The notes below the pieces were generated by a model. That model was not told the origin of the DNA, made no database searches, and was given only the letters and a program-made list of their open reading frames with translations. Source: Filimonas zeae (GTDB lineage Bacteria > Bacteroidota > Bacteroidia > Chitinophagales > Chitinophagaceae). From it: DNA of 64,000 nucleotides. This document shows, piece after piece, positions 34,540-42,585 of the stretch. A program made the translations under genes and the position numbers. The DNA is taken from contig NZ_BMIB01000001.1 in the NCBI RefSeq assembly GCF_014641615.1, forward strand, positions 124,769-188,768. Reading direction: 5' to 3'. Within the stretch, counting starts at the first letter, position 1. Every line of letters starts with the position of its first letter.

Positions 34540-35568
34540 ATGGAAGCTTTCTCTAATTACCCGCAGGGGGCATCGCTGGATAATGCCCTCACTAAGCTCA
34601 CAGCTTATGTTTATGATGTAATGGATGGAAAAACCGGACAGGATTCCGATACTATCCATACTTGTATCCGTTCCGTAGGCAGAGAAATATCTGCACAAAT
34701 TATGTGTGAATGCGTGCATAAGCGTAATGCTGAAAAGGATGATACAATTAATCATGTGAGAAGTTGCCTTGTGGTACATCGGGATTCGATATTCCATCGT
34801 TCACGGGCACTTTTTAAAGGCCAGGAGGAGCCTGGCTATGTAAAAGCTTTGTGTAGTGGTTTGCGTAAGATAGAGGGAGAGATCAGCGGCGGTTGGTTTG
34901 TGCACTGCAGCAAGAACATTAAAGTTGCAGACAGAGATACCAAGGAGGCGCGTCACGAAGTAGCTAACAAATCCCGCAGGCTTTTGAAGCCACTCAGGAA
35001 CGTGTTGGCTGATGAAACCCTTGCTTTAATGGCCCTGCGGCCCTTAAAGCAGTTTCACAGTAACCGGCATGGGGTTGTAACTTTTGAAACGTTTGAGCGT
35101 ATTCACGACTACGCTCTGGAGCTGGAGGAACTGGTGCTTGCACAGCCGCAAGCCAGTGCCGCGGTATTTGCAGGCAAGCGCACGCTGATAGACCACCAGT
35201 TGCTGGATTTGCTACGAAACAGCGGCTATTTTACTGCCGGGCAGTTACCGGAGGAGCCTGAGGAGGAAACGGAGTGGGAAATTCCGGCCGACTCCAAAAC
35301 CGGTAAGATACCGCGGCTGATATTGAATGAAACAATTGCATTTATTGCCGGACTTTTCAGAGTATTTAAAGGTGTTGACTTTATCGGTAACATTAATATG
35401 GCCGAACTGAAGCGCCTGCTGGTATCCCTTATTCAGACTCCTACAACGGAGCAGACCACGGAGGAGTTTTTTGATAAGGGTTACAAGAATATCAGTGACC
35501 ATACACGGAAAAACCTTATCATTTTTTTGAAAAAATGTATCAGGTGGCTGGAAGATTATAAGGGTTGA
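34540..35568 (+). CDS. Protein of unknown function, 342 aa, accessory region
   Basis: A cytoplasmic, mostly helical protein with no signal peptide. Residues 60-130 are basic and Cys/His-bearing ('CIRSVGREISAQIMCECVHK'). An acidic linker, 'EEPEEETEWEIPADSK', separates it from a C-terminal helical domain (about 255-342) ending 'YKNISDHTRKNLIIFLKKCIRWLEDYKG'. That tail is faintly like the C-terminal helix of RteC-type conjugation regulators, but the match is too weak to use. The upstream 200 nt are AT-rich, and the gene has its own terminator, as expected for an acquired single-gene unit. Confidence 0.6.
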   Translation: MEAFSNYPQGASLDNALTKLTAYVYDVMDGKTGQDSDTIHTCIRSVGREISAQIMCECVHKRNAEKDDTINHVRSCLVVHRDSIFHRSRALFKGQEEPGYVKALCSGLRKIEGEISGGWFVHCSKNIKVADRDTKEARHEVANKSRRLLKPLRNVLADETLALMALRPLKQFHSNRHGVVTFETFERIHDYALELEELVLAQPQASAAVFAGKRTLIDHQLLDLLRNSGYFTAGQLPEEPEEETEWEIPADSKTGKIPRLILNETIAFIAGLFRVFKGVDFIGNINMAELKRLLVSLIQTPTTEQTTEEFFDKGYKNISDHTRKNLIIFLKKCIRWLEDYKG

Positions 35569-35670
35569 TAGTTCCGGCATGTACCTGGCGTAGCCATCCG
35601 TATGGTTGGCTTGCTTAATGGTACGCAGTAATACCAGCTTCATGTGCTTTAGTTAGAAATTCATGTACTG

Positions 35671-35692
35671 GCCGCATCCGTTAGGGTGCGGC
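35671..35692 (+). terminator. Terminator after the 342-aa gene
   Basis: GCCGCATCC (35671-35679) and GGGTGCGGC (35684-35692) form a 9-bp stem (one U-G pair) with a GTTA loop, followed by TTCTTTC. Confidence 0.7.
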
Positions 35693-36227
35693 TTCTTTCA
35701 TGCATATGAATGAGTACACCGTTGGTATAATTTTGTGCCGGCGTTATATCAACGGAGCGCCCCATGCACACCAGGGAAATACCTGATACATATGAAGGGC
35801 AATGTCAGGCATATACTGTAAAAGAAATGTGCTAACGGTGTACCATATTTATACACCCGGCTTACACAAGCGTATTAATACGGTGCCCGTTGGTATTAAG
35901 CAGTGGCGCAGGTATATTAAGTACAGCGCCATGCGCCTTAAGTTGTGGCTCATGTGCACCAATGTTTTGTACATGCATATGTTTGGGGCGCTGGTTGGTA
36001 CCAATATTCTGTGGATAACCATTTTAATAACACCCTGAAACATACCTGCGGATTTTTTTTCAAAAAAAGTTTCCTTTACCAGCCTGCATTTCAGCATGGT
36101 CCGGGAACCGGTCCCCAAATGGTTCCTTTCTTCTTTTTTTTCCTTTTGTGTTGTCAACGGCTTACTGCCTCCGGCGCGCAGGGTGCAGAACAGCTTTTAA
36201 AAAAATCAACAAGTAAAGTTTAAAAAG
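35693..36227. other. 535-nt stretch without a convincing gene
   Basis: It contains an exact -7 element, TAATTTTG at 35728-35735, followed by a 23-codon frame (35764-35835) and overlapping weak frames of 78-102 codons on both strands that have no recognisable domain. A run of T's against a run of A's (about 36051-36068) forms a small hairpin. It may hold a small RNA or a decayed gene; nothing firm can be called. Confidence 0.4.
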
Positions 36228-36848
36228 ATGAAACAGACAAGAGATTATTTTCCAACCTCAGATGACAGGCTTGGTGTATGGAGTGCAAGTTATAAAGAGA
36301 ATATCACTGTACATGGCCCAACAGTTGGGTTAGCGGCGGCAGAGGTTACGGAGCAGGAAGAGGCCGCGTTTGCCATTGAGTCTTCAGTAGATAGCCAGGA
36401 GATCAAGCGCAATCAGGCAAAGGAAGCGTCAGCTTTTAAAAGGCGTATGGTAAAGGAAAAGGGTGCAATACTGAGAAAATGTATTGCCAGAATTAAAACG
36501 CATCCTGCCTACACGGAAGAAATAGGGCGCGACCTGGGAATCATTGGCCCAAGCCAGACACTGGATCTTAGCAAGGTTAAACCTGAGTTACGGTTAACGG
36601 TGTATCCGGGCTACGTGAGCATTGCCTTTAATAAACAGGGGTTGGAAGGTGTAGTAATCTATAGCCGTATTAAAGGAACGTTGGGTTGGGAAAAGCTGGG
36701 AACTGATTTTGCCTCTCCTTTTCTTGACAGGCGGCCGCTTGTGGAAGCTACCACACCTGAGTACCGCGAATACATGGCTATGTACACCAACCTGCGCGAG
36801 ACGATAGGGCAGCAAAGTGATATTGTAACAACTGTATTTGGAGGGTAA
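36228..36848 (+). CDS. Unknown protein, first gene of a phage-like cassette
   Basis: A 206-aa soluble protein without signal peptide. The N-terminal half (about 40-130) is helical and charged. The C-terminal part (about 120-206) has a beta-rich pattern, 'LRLTVYPGYVSIAFNKQGLEGVVIYSRIKG', similar to an FN3-like or adhesive domain. I recognise no family. Four genes follow one another closely (36228, 36854, 37263, 37510) with a 5-nt gap or overlaps, ending in a terminator, so they are one operon. Confidence 0.6.
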   Translation: MKQTRDYFPTSDDRLGVWSASYKENITVHGPTVGLAAAEVTEQEEAAFAIESSVDSQEIKRNQAKEASAFKRRMVKEKGAILRKCIARIKTHPAYTEEIGRDLGIIGPSQTLDLSKVKPELRLTVYPGYVSIAFNKQGLEGVVIYSRIKGTLGWEKLGTDFASPFLDRRPLVEATTPEYREYMAMYTNLRETIGQQSDIVTTVFGG

Positions 36849-36853
36849 TTCTT

Positions 36854-37276
36854 ATGGAACTATTACTTACACGTGTATATCACGAAGCAGGTACCAACGG
36901 TACACTAACTATTGCGGGGAAGGTTCAATGTTTTACTATAGAATTGCCCTGGAAAGATAATGCCAGCGAAATATCCTGCATTCCCGAAGAGCGTTACCAG
37001 CTGGTAAAGCGTACCAGTGTGCGTTTTAAAAAGCACCTGGAGGTGCGTAATGTGGAAGGAAGAAGTGATATTCTGATACATTGTGCCAACGATGCCCTGC
37101 TGGAACTCCGCGGCTGTATTGCTCCGGTTACCCGCCACACCCGACCCGGTTGTGGTACCCAATCGCGCGCGGCTTTTAATGCACTGTTGAAGCGGGTGTA
37201 TGAGGCTATAGACCGCAAAGAGAAAGTGTTTCTTACTATTCAATCACTAAAAAATCAACAACATGAAGGCGAATAA
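36854..37276 (+). CDS. DUF5675 family protein
   Basis: A 140-aa protein with the DUF5675 pattern: 'TIAGKVQCFTIELPWKDN', 'SCIPEERYQLVKRTS', 'ILIHCANDALLELRGCIAP'. Homologues occur in phages, prophages and Bacteroidota loci. The conserved H and C in 'ILIHCAND...RGCI' sit as in L,D-transpeptidase-like folds, so action on peptidoglycan is possible, but this is inference. It overlaps the next gene by 14 nt. Confidence 0.8.
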   Translation: MELLLTRVYHEAGTNGTLTIAGKVQCFTIELPWKDNASEISCIPEERYQLVKRTSVRFKKHLEVRNVEGRSDILIHCANDALLELRGCIAPVTRHTRPGCGTQSRAAFNALLKRVYEAIDRKEKVFLTIQSLKNQQHEGE

Positions 37277-37517
37277 ACCACTAAGTATCTCAAAACGGGT
37301 AACTGCGCCTACGCCTCCCTTTTTTAAAACGCTCCGTACCATTGGGTTAATGCTTACTGCCTCCGGCGGGGCGCTACTGGTAGAAAAAGGTGTTTTACCT
37401 GCAGCAGTAGTTCAGGTGGCAGGCTGTATGGTGGCTGCGGGCGGTGTGTTAACGGCAGTGAGTCAGACTACGGTAGATGATGCTGCCTTGCGAATGAAGG
37501 AGGAGCAATATGAATAA
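37263..37517 (+). CDS. Small membrane protein, holin-like
   Basis: An 84-aa protein with two adjacent hydrophobic segments (about 23-42 and 46-68) and a charged C-terminus. Its size and topology are those of holins. It overlaps both neighbours (14 nt with DUF5675, 8 nt with the next gene), as expected for a compact phage-type operon. No family was recognised. Confidence 0.55.
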   Translation: MKANKPLSISKRVTAPTPPFFKTLRTIGLMLTASGGALLVEKGVLPAAVVQVAGCMVAAGGVLTAVSQTTVDDAALRMKEEQYE

Positions 37518-37695
37518 TACTTTATGGAGCGATGCCTGTAAAACCGGAATTGCCGGTGGTACTTTACTGTCCGGTATCAATGCCATAGTGTGCGTTTCTG
37601 ATGTTATGAAAACAACTATTCTGGCGGTTATTGGTGCGGTAGTAAGCTTTATAGTGTCGTTTCTTTTAAAGTGGCTATTTAGCAGGAGGCGTTGA
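37510..37695 (+). CDS. Small membrane protein, holin-like
   Basis: A 61-aa protein with two hydrophobic segments (about 12-30 and 34-53) and a basic C-terminal tail, LKWLFSRRR. This is the arrangement of many phage holins. It is the last gene of the cassette, 22 nt before the terminator stem. Confidence 0.55.
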   Translation: MNNTLWSDACKTGIAGGTLLSGINAIVCVSDVMKTTILAVIGAVVSFIVSFLLKWLFSRRR

Positions 37696-37717
37696 TGGCG
37701 CTGAATGTGGTAAATGC

Positions 37718-37750
37718 AAGAGGGTGTTTTCTGTAAAGAGACACCCTCTT
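37718..37750 (+). terminator. Terminator of the DUF5675/holin-like cassette
   Basis: AAGAGGGTGT (37718-37727) and ACACCCTCTT (37741-37750), a perfect 10-bp stem with a 13-nt loop, followed by TTTC. Confidence 0.8.
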
Positions 37751-37786
37751 TTTCGTTTTCAGATGTTATGATAACATTCGGGATAT

Positions 37787-38173
37787 TTAAACGGTAACTA
37801 CTGTAATGCGGTTGCCATATAAATCAGCACAATGAAAAAACGTACTTCCTTCCATAGAGGTGATTTCCTCTATAATTTCTACTCCGTTTTGTTGCACGTG
37901 CTGGTATAATGCCTGGCAATCATCTGTATACATTACCAATACCGGCTGGCCACCTGTTTGTTTCCCCACCAGGCTTTTTTGCTCCGCGGTATCTGCCTGC
38001 AGAAACCATAAGCCGGCAGATGTGTCGCCACTAAATTTTACATGCAGAAACCGCTGGCCATCGGGTGTTACTGCATCAAATATCTTTTCACAGAAAAAGT
38101 TCTGCTGATAAAAATGAAAAGCCTTGTCATAATCGTCTACCAGAATGATTGTTCTTCCTAACGTTGTTTTCAT
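37787..38173 (-). CDS. VOC-family (glyoxalase/dioxygenase-fold) protein
   Basis: A 128-aa protein with the paired beta-alpha-beta-beta-beta modules of the vicinal oxygen chelate fold: 'RTIILVDDYDKAFHFYQQNFFCEKIFD' at the N-terminus and 'YGNRITVV' at the C-terminus. Metal ligands cannot be assigned with confidence. Upstream on the minus strand, TAAATTGC (38177-38184) resembles the -7 box and ends 3 nt before the ATG, suggesting a leaderless mRNA. Confidence 0.82.
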   Translation of the reverse strand: MKTTLGRTIILVDDYDKAFHFYQQNFFCEKIFDAVTPDGQRFLHVKFSGDTSAGLWFLQADTAEQKSLVGKQTGGQPVLVMYTDDCQALYQHVQQNGVEIIEEITSMEGSTFFHCADLYGNRITVVTV

Positions 38174-38255
38174 ATCGCAATTTACTGGTTCAGGCGTAAG
38201 CGATTTAAACTTCTGATAATATGGTTTTATACGGGGAATACCTATTTTGCCGGTA

Positions 38256-38747
38256 ATGAAGAACGGAAATTACAGATACATGGGGTTTCTCCAGGAATAC
38301 AAGAGTTTCAAAGGTTTAAGGGAAAGTGCTACAGAGGCCCAGATAGCTGCGCTGGAAGCGCAACTGAAAGTAAAGTTTCCGGCGGCTTACCGGGAAATTT
38401 TTCAGATACTGGGCAGGCAGTTTGCGTTTGATATCGGGCAGGAAAACAGCTTCGTTGATCCTGATTATAAAGGCATGCTGATGAAAGCCAAAGAAATTGC
38501 AGCGGCATGTGCTGATACTATTGATGTAGGAGGAAAGGATTTTGTATTCTGTTGTTTTTTGGAAACAGAATACATCTGGTTTTTTAAAACGGATGAAGGA
38601 GATAATCCACCGGTATATGCTTACGAAAAAGGCGGGGATACTTATGAGAAGGTGGCTGACAGTTTAGTTTCTTTTGTTAAGAACGTGAGTTGGTATCAGG
38701 GGTATTTGTTGTTAAAGGAAAGGCGTTCCCGCATGGGCAGGGGCTAA
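38256..38747 (+). CDS. SMI1/KNR4 (SUKH-1) family protein, copy 1
   Basis: ATG 38256 gives 163 aa; the earlier in-frame TTG (38247) lies inside a -7-like sequence, TATTTTGC. The SUKH fold is shown by 'EAQIAALEAQLKVKFPAAYREIFQIL', followed by 'EYIWFFKTDEGDNPPVYAYEKG'. In bacteria such proteins are usually immunity proteins against secreted or contact-dependent toxins. No toxin gene is nearby. The next gene is a paralogue 18 nt downstream. Confidence 0.82.
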   Translation: MKNGNYRYMGFLQEYKSFKGLRESATEAQIAALEAQLKVKFPAAYREIFQILGRQFAFDIGQENSFVDPDYKGMLMKAKEIAAACADTIDVGGKDFVFCCFLETEYIWFFKTDEGDNPPVYAYEKGGDTYEKVADSLVSFVKNVSWYQGYLLLKERRSRMGRG

Positions 38748-38765
38748 GTTTATTGAACAAAATAT

Positions 38766-39233
38766 ATGAGCAATTACAAATACATGAAATTTCTCCTGGA
38801 ATACAAGGAGTATGCAGGAATAGATGATACTATTTCAGATGCGGAGCTGGTAAAGCTGGAGGCTAAGTGGGGCGTTCAGTTCCCGGTTGCTTACCGGGAA
38901 GTTTTTATGATATTGGGGAAGCACTATGCTTTTGAAATCGGTGGGGAAAACAGTTATTCCTATCCGGATTTTGGTGGTATGAGGAATGAGGCGAAGGAGA
39001 TAGTGGCGGTTGCCGGTGTGGACATTCAGGTGGGTAGAAATGATTTTGTTTTTTGCTGCACGGAAGATATAGAGGCGTTCTGGTTTTTAAAACTGAATAA
39101 AGGAGACAACCCGCCGGTTTACTTTTTTCAGAACGGCAATGAGGACTATACCATGGTAGCAAGCAGTTTTTCTGCTTTTGTAAAAATGCAGAGTTGGTAC
39201 CAGTACTTTCTAAAAACAAAAGACCGAGGATAA
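38766..39233 (+). CDS. SMI1/KNR4 (SUKH-1) family protein, copy 2
   Basis: A 155-aa paralogue of the preceding gene. Both share the opening (YKYMKFLLEYKEYAG versus YRYMGFLQEYKSFKG), the 'FPVAYREVFMILGKHYAFEIGGENS' core and 'KGDNPPVYFFQNG'. Tandem divergent copies are typical of immunity arrays that collect protection against variant toxins. Confidence 0.82.
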   Translation: MSNYKYMKFLLEYKEYAGIDDTISDAELVKLEAKWGVQFPVAYREVFMILGKHYAFEIGGENSYSYPDFGGMRNEAKEIVAVAGVDIQVGRNDFVFCCTEDIEAFWFLKLNKGDNPPVYFFQNGNEDYTMVASSFSAFVKMQSWYQYFLKTKDRG

Positions 39234-39302
39234 TGGAAAATGCTGAAAGCCAACAGACCACTACCGGCCTGCTTTTTGCCGCTATGTGATAAAGCTAATT
39301 TT

Positions 39303-39662
39303 ATGACCATTCAACAGATTGCTGATAAACTGGTTGCGTATTGCCGCAACAGCCAATGGGAACAGGCGCAACGGGAACTGTATGCGGATGACGTGATTAG
39401 TATAGAGCCGGAAGCATCTTCCGTTTTTGAAAAAGAAACCAAAGGCTTACCTGCCATTATTGAAAAGGGCCACAAGTTTGACGACCTGGTAGAAACGATG
39501 CACAGTATTCGGGTAACAGACCCCATTGTAGCAGATCATACTTTTGCTTGTGTACTGGAAATGGACGCGACCATGAAAGCTCACGGACGCACGGCTATGA
39601 AAGAACTGTGTATATACACCGTGAAGGATGGAAAGATTGTAAAAGAAGAATTTGTGATGTAG
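39303..39662 (+). CDS. SnoaL-like / NTF2-fold protein
   Basis: Start ATG 39303 gives 119 aa (MTIQQIADKLVAYCRNSQW); the upstream frame to 39240 has no matching N-terminus. The pattern 'AQRELYADDVISIEP...VFEKETKGLPAIIEKGHKFDDLVETMHS' and 'IYTVKDGKIVKEEFVM' is that of SnoaL-like polyketide-cyclase-fold proteins. Many act as small enzymes or binding proteins; the role here is unknown. Confidence 0.8.
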   Translation: MTIQQIADKLVAYCRNSQWEQAQRELYADDVISIEPEASSVFEKETKGLPAIIEKGHKFDDLVETMHSIRVTDPIVADHTFACVLEMDATMKAHGRTAMKELCIYTVKDGKIVKEEFVM

Positions 39663-39686
39663 TACTTCAATAGTGATGGAGCAGTG

Positions 39687-39736
39687 AATAAGGTCACCCA
39701 TTTGTAAATTTTATAACGCAAATAGGTGACCTTATT
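39687..39736. terminator. Bidirectional terminator
   Basis: Two 18-nt arms (39687-39704 and 39719-39736), AATAAGGTCACC... and ...GGTGACCTTATT, pair with a single mismatch around a 14-nt loop, between two convergent NTF2-fold genes. Confidence 0.85.
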
Positions 39737-39740
39737 TATT

Positions 39741-40193
39741 CTAGTGTTGTTTAGTGTCATTATACTGCCAGAGTACATTTATAATTTTCCAGGTGCCATT
39801 TAATTTCACAATGTGCATATAGTCAATCCATTCGTCGGCAATTAACTTTACAGAAGCTGTTCGTTCAGAAACATCCAGCAATTTTACTTCTTTCTTAGGT
39901 GATGCCGGAAACTTATCGCCATTTGTATTATAGCTTTCCGCAAGTAATACCATTGATTCCGTAGTTGTTTCCCGTACATAGTCTTTTCCCGTTGCTTTAT
40001 CCTTCCAGAATGTTCTTTTTACCATTCTGGGATGCAGGGCACGCTCCATTCGTGCAGCATTGGGTTTGTGCTGCGATTCTATATAGTCTAGGGCTGCCTG
40101 TTTTATGTCTAAGCTGTCTTGATGTGTTTGTCCAAAGGCAGTGCTGGCAGCCAGAAAAAGTACAATGCTTAAAAATGTAAATTTTAGCTTCAT
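39741..40193 (-). CDS. Secreted NTF2-like (lumazine-binding-like) protein
   Basis: ATG 40193 gives 150 aa with a signal peptide (MKLKFTFLSIVLFLAASTAFG). The mature part matches the secreted NTF2-like / putative lumazine-binding group: 'DIKQAALDYIESQHKPNAARMERALHPRMVKR' and 'YMHIVKLNGTWKIINVLW'. The family has no firm function and is common in Bacteroidota periplasm. Confidence 0.82.
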   Translation of the reverse strand: MKLKFTFLSIVLFLAASTAFGQTHQDSLDIKQAALDYIESQHKPNAARMERALHPRMVKRTFWKDKATGKDYVRETTTESMVLLAESYNTNGDKFPASPKKEVKLLDVSERTASVKLIADEWIDYMHIVKLNGTWKIINVLWQYNDTKQH

Positions 40194-40226
40194 GGTGTTT
40201 ATAGTTATTGGTTTCAAAATTGGTTG

Positions 40227-40796
40227 TCAATATTGGGATGTTAGATCTTTATAGATATCTGACCAGTATTCATTGAGGTCTGTATCCTGGTGGTTCATCC
40301 ATGGCTGTAAAAGCGTATAAATATCAATGAATTCTCTTTTTCTTGTTGAAAACCAACCGTCCGCCATTTTAATGAAATAGATGCAGGTATTGTACCAGTG
40401 TTGCACTGAACCTGCTTCTGTATAGAGTTTATAAAAAGCTGGTTGTAATACATTTCTTGTTAATTCGAAGAATAATCCAGCTGTATCAGCCGGATATTCG
40501 TTTAGCTGTATCTGGTGAAAGTGAATGTCATAGCAAGTCGCTATAAAGCTCCATATGTCAGCTGAAAGAAACGCTTCGGGTTGTTGCAAAAGGTCAAGAG
40601 ATATATTTAGCATGAGTTTGAAGAGTGTCACATGCTCCTCCTCAACGTCACCATAAAATATTCCTTTTCCACGGGCATTTTCGGCAAGATTGCTTAGTGT
40701 TTTATAATCCAGTATCGAATGTGCTTCGCGAAGGTGCGGAATCAGATAATCGCATTCGTGTTGCTCAGGGGTGTCAAAGGAGAAATCTGATGTCAT
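40227..40796 (-). CDS. Unknown protein, 189 aa
   Basis: A cytoplasmic, acidic, helical protein rich in Tyr, His and Trp ('YDIHFHQIQLNEYPADT', 'WYNTCIYFIKMADGWF'). No family was recognised. It is close in style to immunity-type proteins and lies in the same accessory stretch as the SMI1/KNR4 pair. A TAAATTGC element on the minus strand (40813-40820) lies about 16 nt before the start codon. Confidence 0.55.
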   Translation of the reverse strand: MTSDFSFDTPEQHECDYLIPHLREAHSILDYKTLSNLAENARGKGIFYGDVEEEHVTLFKLMLNISLDLLQQPEAFLSADIWSFIATCYDIHFHQIQLNEYPADTAGLFFELTRNVLQPAFYKLYTEAGSVQHWYNTCIYFIKMADGWFSTRKREFIDIYTLLQPWMNHQDTDLNEYWSDIYKDLTSQY

Positions 40797-40949
40797 TGAA
40801 TGATAGTATACGGCAATTTACATTTTCAAAACATTGAAAAAGTATAACCACGCAAATTATTGTTGAATACTAGCCTTGCTGCTCCATTTATACAAAAGAT
40901 ATGTAATTATAGAATGCTTTCAATATATTTAAGTATAAGCTTACCGTAA

Positions 40950-41251
40950 ATGATAAAACCTGCAAACATTCTGTGGCTGCTATTGCCTCTCTGTTTCTTC
41001 ACATGTACTGCATGGGGGCAGATGAAAACGGAAAGTTTTGAATTTGTACATGAAGGCAGAAAACTCAATGGATTGCTGGATATGCCTACGGAACAGCCGC
41101 CGGTTTCCCTGATTGTAATGATACAGGTTCCCGAAAGAGTAATGTAGTTGCGGGGAATGGTTATTATAGTTTGCGGGCGAACTTTGCAAAATTGGGTATT
41201 GCCTGTTGTACTTGGGATAAGCCGGGCTGTGGAAAAAGTGAAGGTGTTTAA
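40950..41251 (+). pseudogene. Truncated, frameshifted alpha/beta hydrolase
   Basis: The first frame (40950-41147) encodes a signal peptide and 'MKTESFEFVHEGRKLNGLLDMP', the start of an S9/alpha-beta-hydrolase-type protein. Near 41130 the frame breaks. Continuing one frame over gives 'VVAGNGYYSLRANFAKLGIACCTWDKPGCGKSEG', the next expected family block, until a stop at 41251. Everything after that, including the nucleophile and catalytic His, is missing. It is therefore a decayed remnant of about one third of the original gene. Confidence 0.7.
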
Positions 41252-41348
41252 AGAGAAAGGGAGTGCCCGATAAAATATGTGTCGTCTCATGGTCATAAAA
41301 GTATCGGAAAATGTATGATTTGTACAATTGCCCGGCCAGGGGGCGGAA

Positions 41349-41356
41349 TAATTTTG
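41349..41356 (+). promoter_or_regulatory. -7 element of the DUF1080 gene
   Basis: TAATTTTG fits TAnnTTTG; a TTG at 41328-41330 lies 18 nt upstream as the -33 element. The predicted leader is about 25 nt. Confidence 0.65.
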
Positions 41357-41385
41357 TAGCATAAACAACCAGAAAAAATACACCA

Positions 41386-42255
41386 ATGAAAAGAGAACTG
41401 ATTACAACACTGTCGCTGCTCCTGATCGTTACATTATCAGGCATGCGGGTGGAAGAGCAATGGGAACAACTGTTGGATAAGAATATGTCCAGGTTCGAAA
41501 ACTATCTGAGCTATGCGCATACCGAAGATTATAACGGTAGTATACCCAAAGATGCCCAGGGTAAACCTGTAGCCCCTATCGGCTACAACAAAGACCAGCA
41601 TCGTGTTTTTTCCATCATAGATGATCCCTCCGGGCCTATCCTTCGAATCAGTGGAGAAATCTATGGTGCTCTTTTCACAAAGCAATCTTATAAAAACTAC
41701 CACCTTACACTACAGGTTAGATGGGGCAACCTAAAACACAACCCCAGAAAGCGTAAGCTGAAAGATTCAGGCATCCTGTACCATTCCAATGGCGAGGCTG
41801 GTGCGGAGTATTGGAGGTCATGGATGCTCTCACAGGAATTTCAGATTATGGAAGGGCACATGGGCGATTTCTGGTGCCAGGCCACCGGGATGATTGATAT
41901 CCGTTCCTTCCCCTCAGAAGGAACCATGAACCGTGTTGCTGATTCAACCGCTCCATTCGGAACCCTCGGGAAAGGCGGGGATATATTCTGTATGCGTTCA
42001 GGCAATTACGAAACGCCCAACAACGGCTGGAACACGCTGGAACTGATTTGCTTTGAAGGAAAAAGCCTGCACATCGTTAACGGAAAAGTGGTAATGATAT
42101 TGAAAAACTCACGGTACAAAGCGGCCGATGGCACAGAGGTGCCGATGGACAGCGGAAAGATTCAACTACAGAGCGAAGGAGCCGAAGTTTTATACCGGGA
42201 TATCAGGATCAGGCCATTAAAGAGCATGCCTGCAGCCTACACAAAGCTGTTTTAA
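41386..42255 (+). CDS. Secreted DUF1080 (3-keto-disaccharide hydrolase-like) protein
   Basis: A 289-aa protein with a signal peptide (about 1-20) and one DUF1080 domain (about 25-280). Features are 'NYHLTLQVRWGNLKHNPRKRKLKDSGILYHSNGEAG', 'EFQIMEGHMGDFW', and the final 'GKIQLQSEGAEVLYRDIRIRPL', the standard family ending. DUF1080 proteins have a concanavalin fold, and some hydrolyse 3-keto-glycosides. No oxidoreductase partner is nearby. It has its own promoter. Confidence 0.88.
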   Translation: MKRELITTLSLLLIVTLSGMRVEEQWEQLLDKNMSRFENYLSYAHTEDYNGSIPKDAQGKPVAPIGYNKDQHRVFSIIDDPSGPILRISGEIYGALFTKQSYKNYHLTLQVRWGNLKHNPRKRKLKDSGILYHSNGEAGAEYWRSWMLSQEFQIMEGHMGDFWCQATGMIDIRSFPSEGTMNRVADSTAPFGTLGKGGDIFCMRSGNYETPNNGWNTLELICFEGKSLHIVNGKVVMILKNSRYKAADGTEVPMDSGKIQLQSEGAEVLYRDIRIRPLKSMPAAYTKLF

Positions 42256-42275
42256 AAGCAGATTTTATATAGTAT

Positions 42276-42420
42276 TTACAAAGCCTTCCTGAAAGTTTCA
42301 GGTGACACACCTACCTGAGTTTTAAAAAGTTTACAGAAGTAAGAATTGTCGCGAAATTCAGTTCATAAGCAATTTCGGTTACTGTCAGCTCCAGGTTAGA
42401 CAACGAAATTCAGAAGTGGG
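42276..42420 (-). pseudogene. Relic of an AraC-family regulator C-terminus
   Basis: Reading the minus strand, 'NLELTVTEIAYELN' is followed after a one-base frameshift (near 42361) by 'FRDNSYFCKLFKTQVGVSPETFRKAL' and a stop (42276-42278). This is the second helix-turn-helix of an AraC regulator. Nothing recognisable remains upstream, so only about 45 codons survive. Confidence 0.7.
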
Positions 42421-42434
42421 TAAGCTTGGACATC

Positions 42435-42484
42435 AAACATTCCACGCAGTTTTGTTAACATTTGACAGTCTGCGTGGAATGTTT
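42435..42484. terminator. Perfect 15-bp inverted repeat, possible terminator
   Basis: AAACATTCCACGCAG (42435-42449) and CTGCGTGGAATGTTT (42470-42484) around a 20-nt loop, between the AraC relic and the DUF5694 gene. It could be a terminator or a leftover end of a mobile element. Confidence 0.5.
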
Positions 42485-42559
42485 TCACTTCACAACCAAA
42501 ACAACATGATCTCCCTTACCAGGACAAGCTGGCCTGTCGCTACCACTTATATTTAGGTG

Positions 42560-42567
42560 TATATTTG
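42560..42567 (+). promoter_or_regulatory. -7 element of the DUF5694 gene
   Basis: TATATTTG fits TAnnTTTG and lies 18 nt before ATG 42586. This supports that start over the upstream in-frame codon at 42565. Confidence 0.6.
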
Positions 42568-42585
42568 CCCGCAATTTTTGATACT

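Noticed and set aside
35802..36223. 78-, 92- and 102-codon overlapping frames in the 35.7-36.2 kb gap
   Set aside because: They overlap each other on both strands and show no domain, signal or conserved composition.
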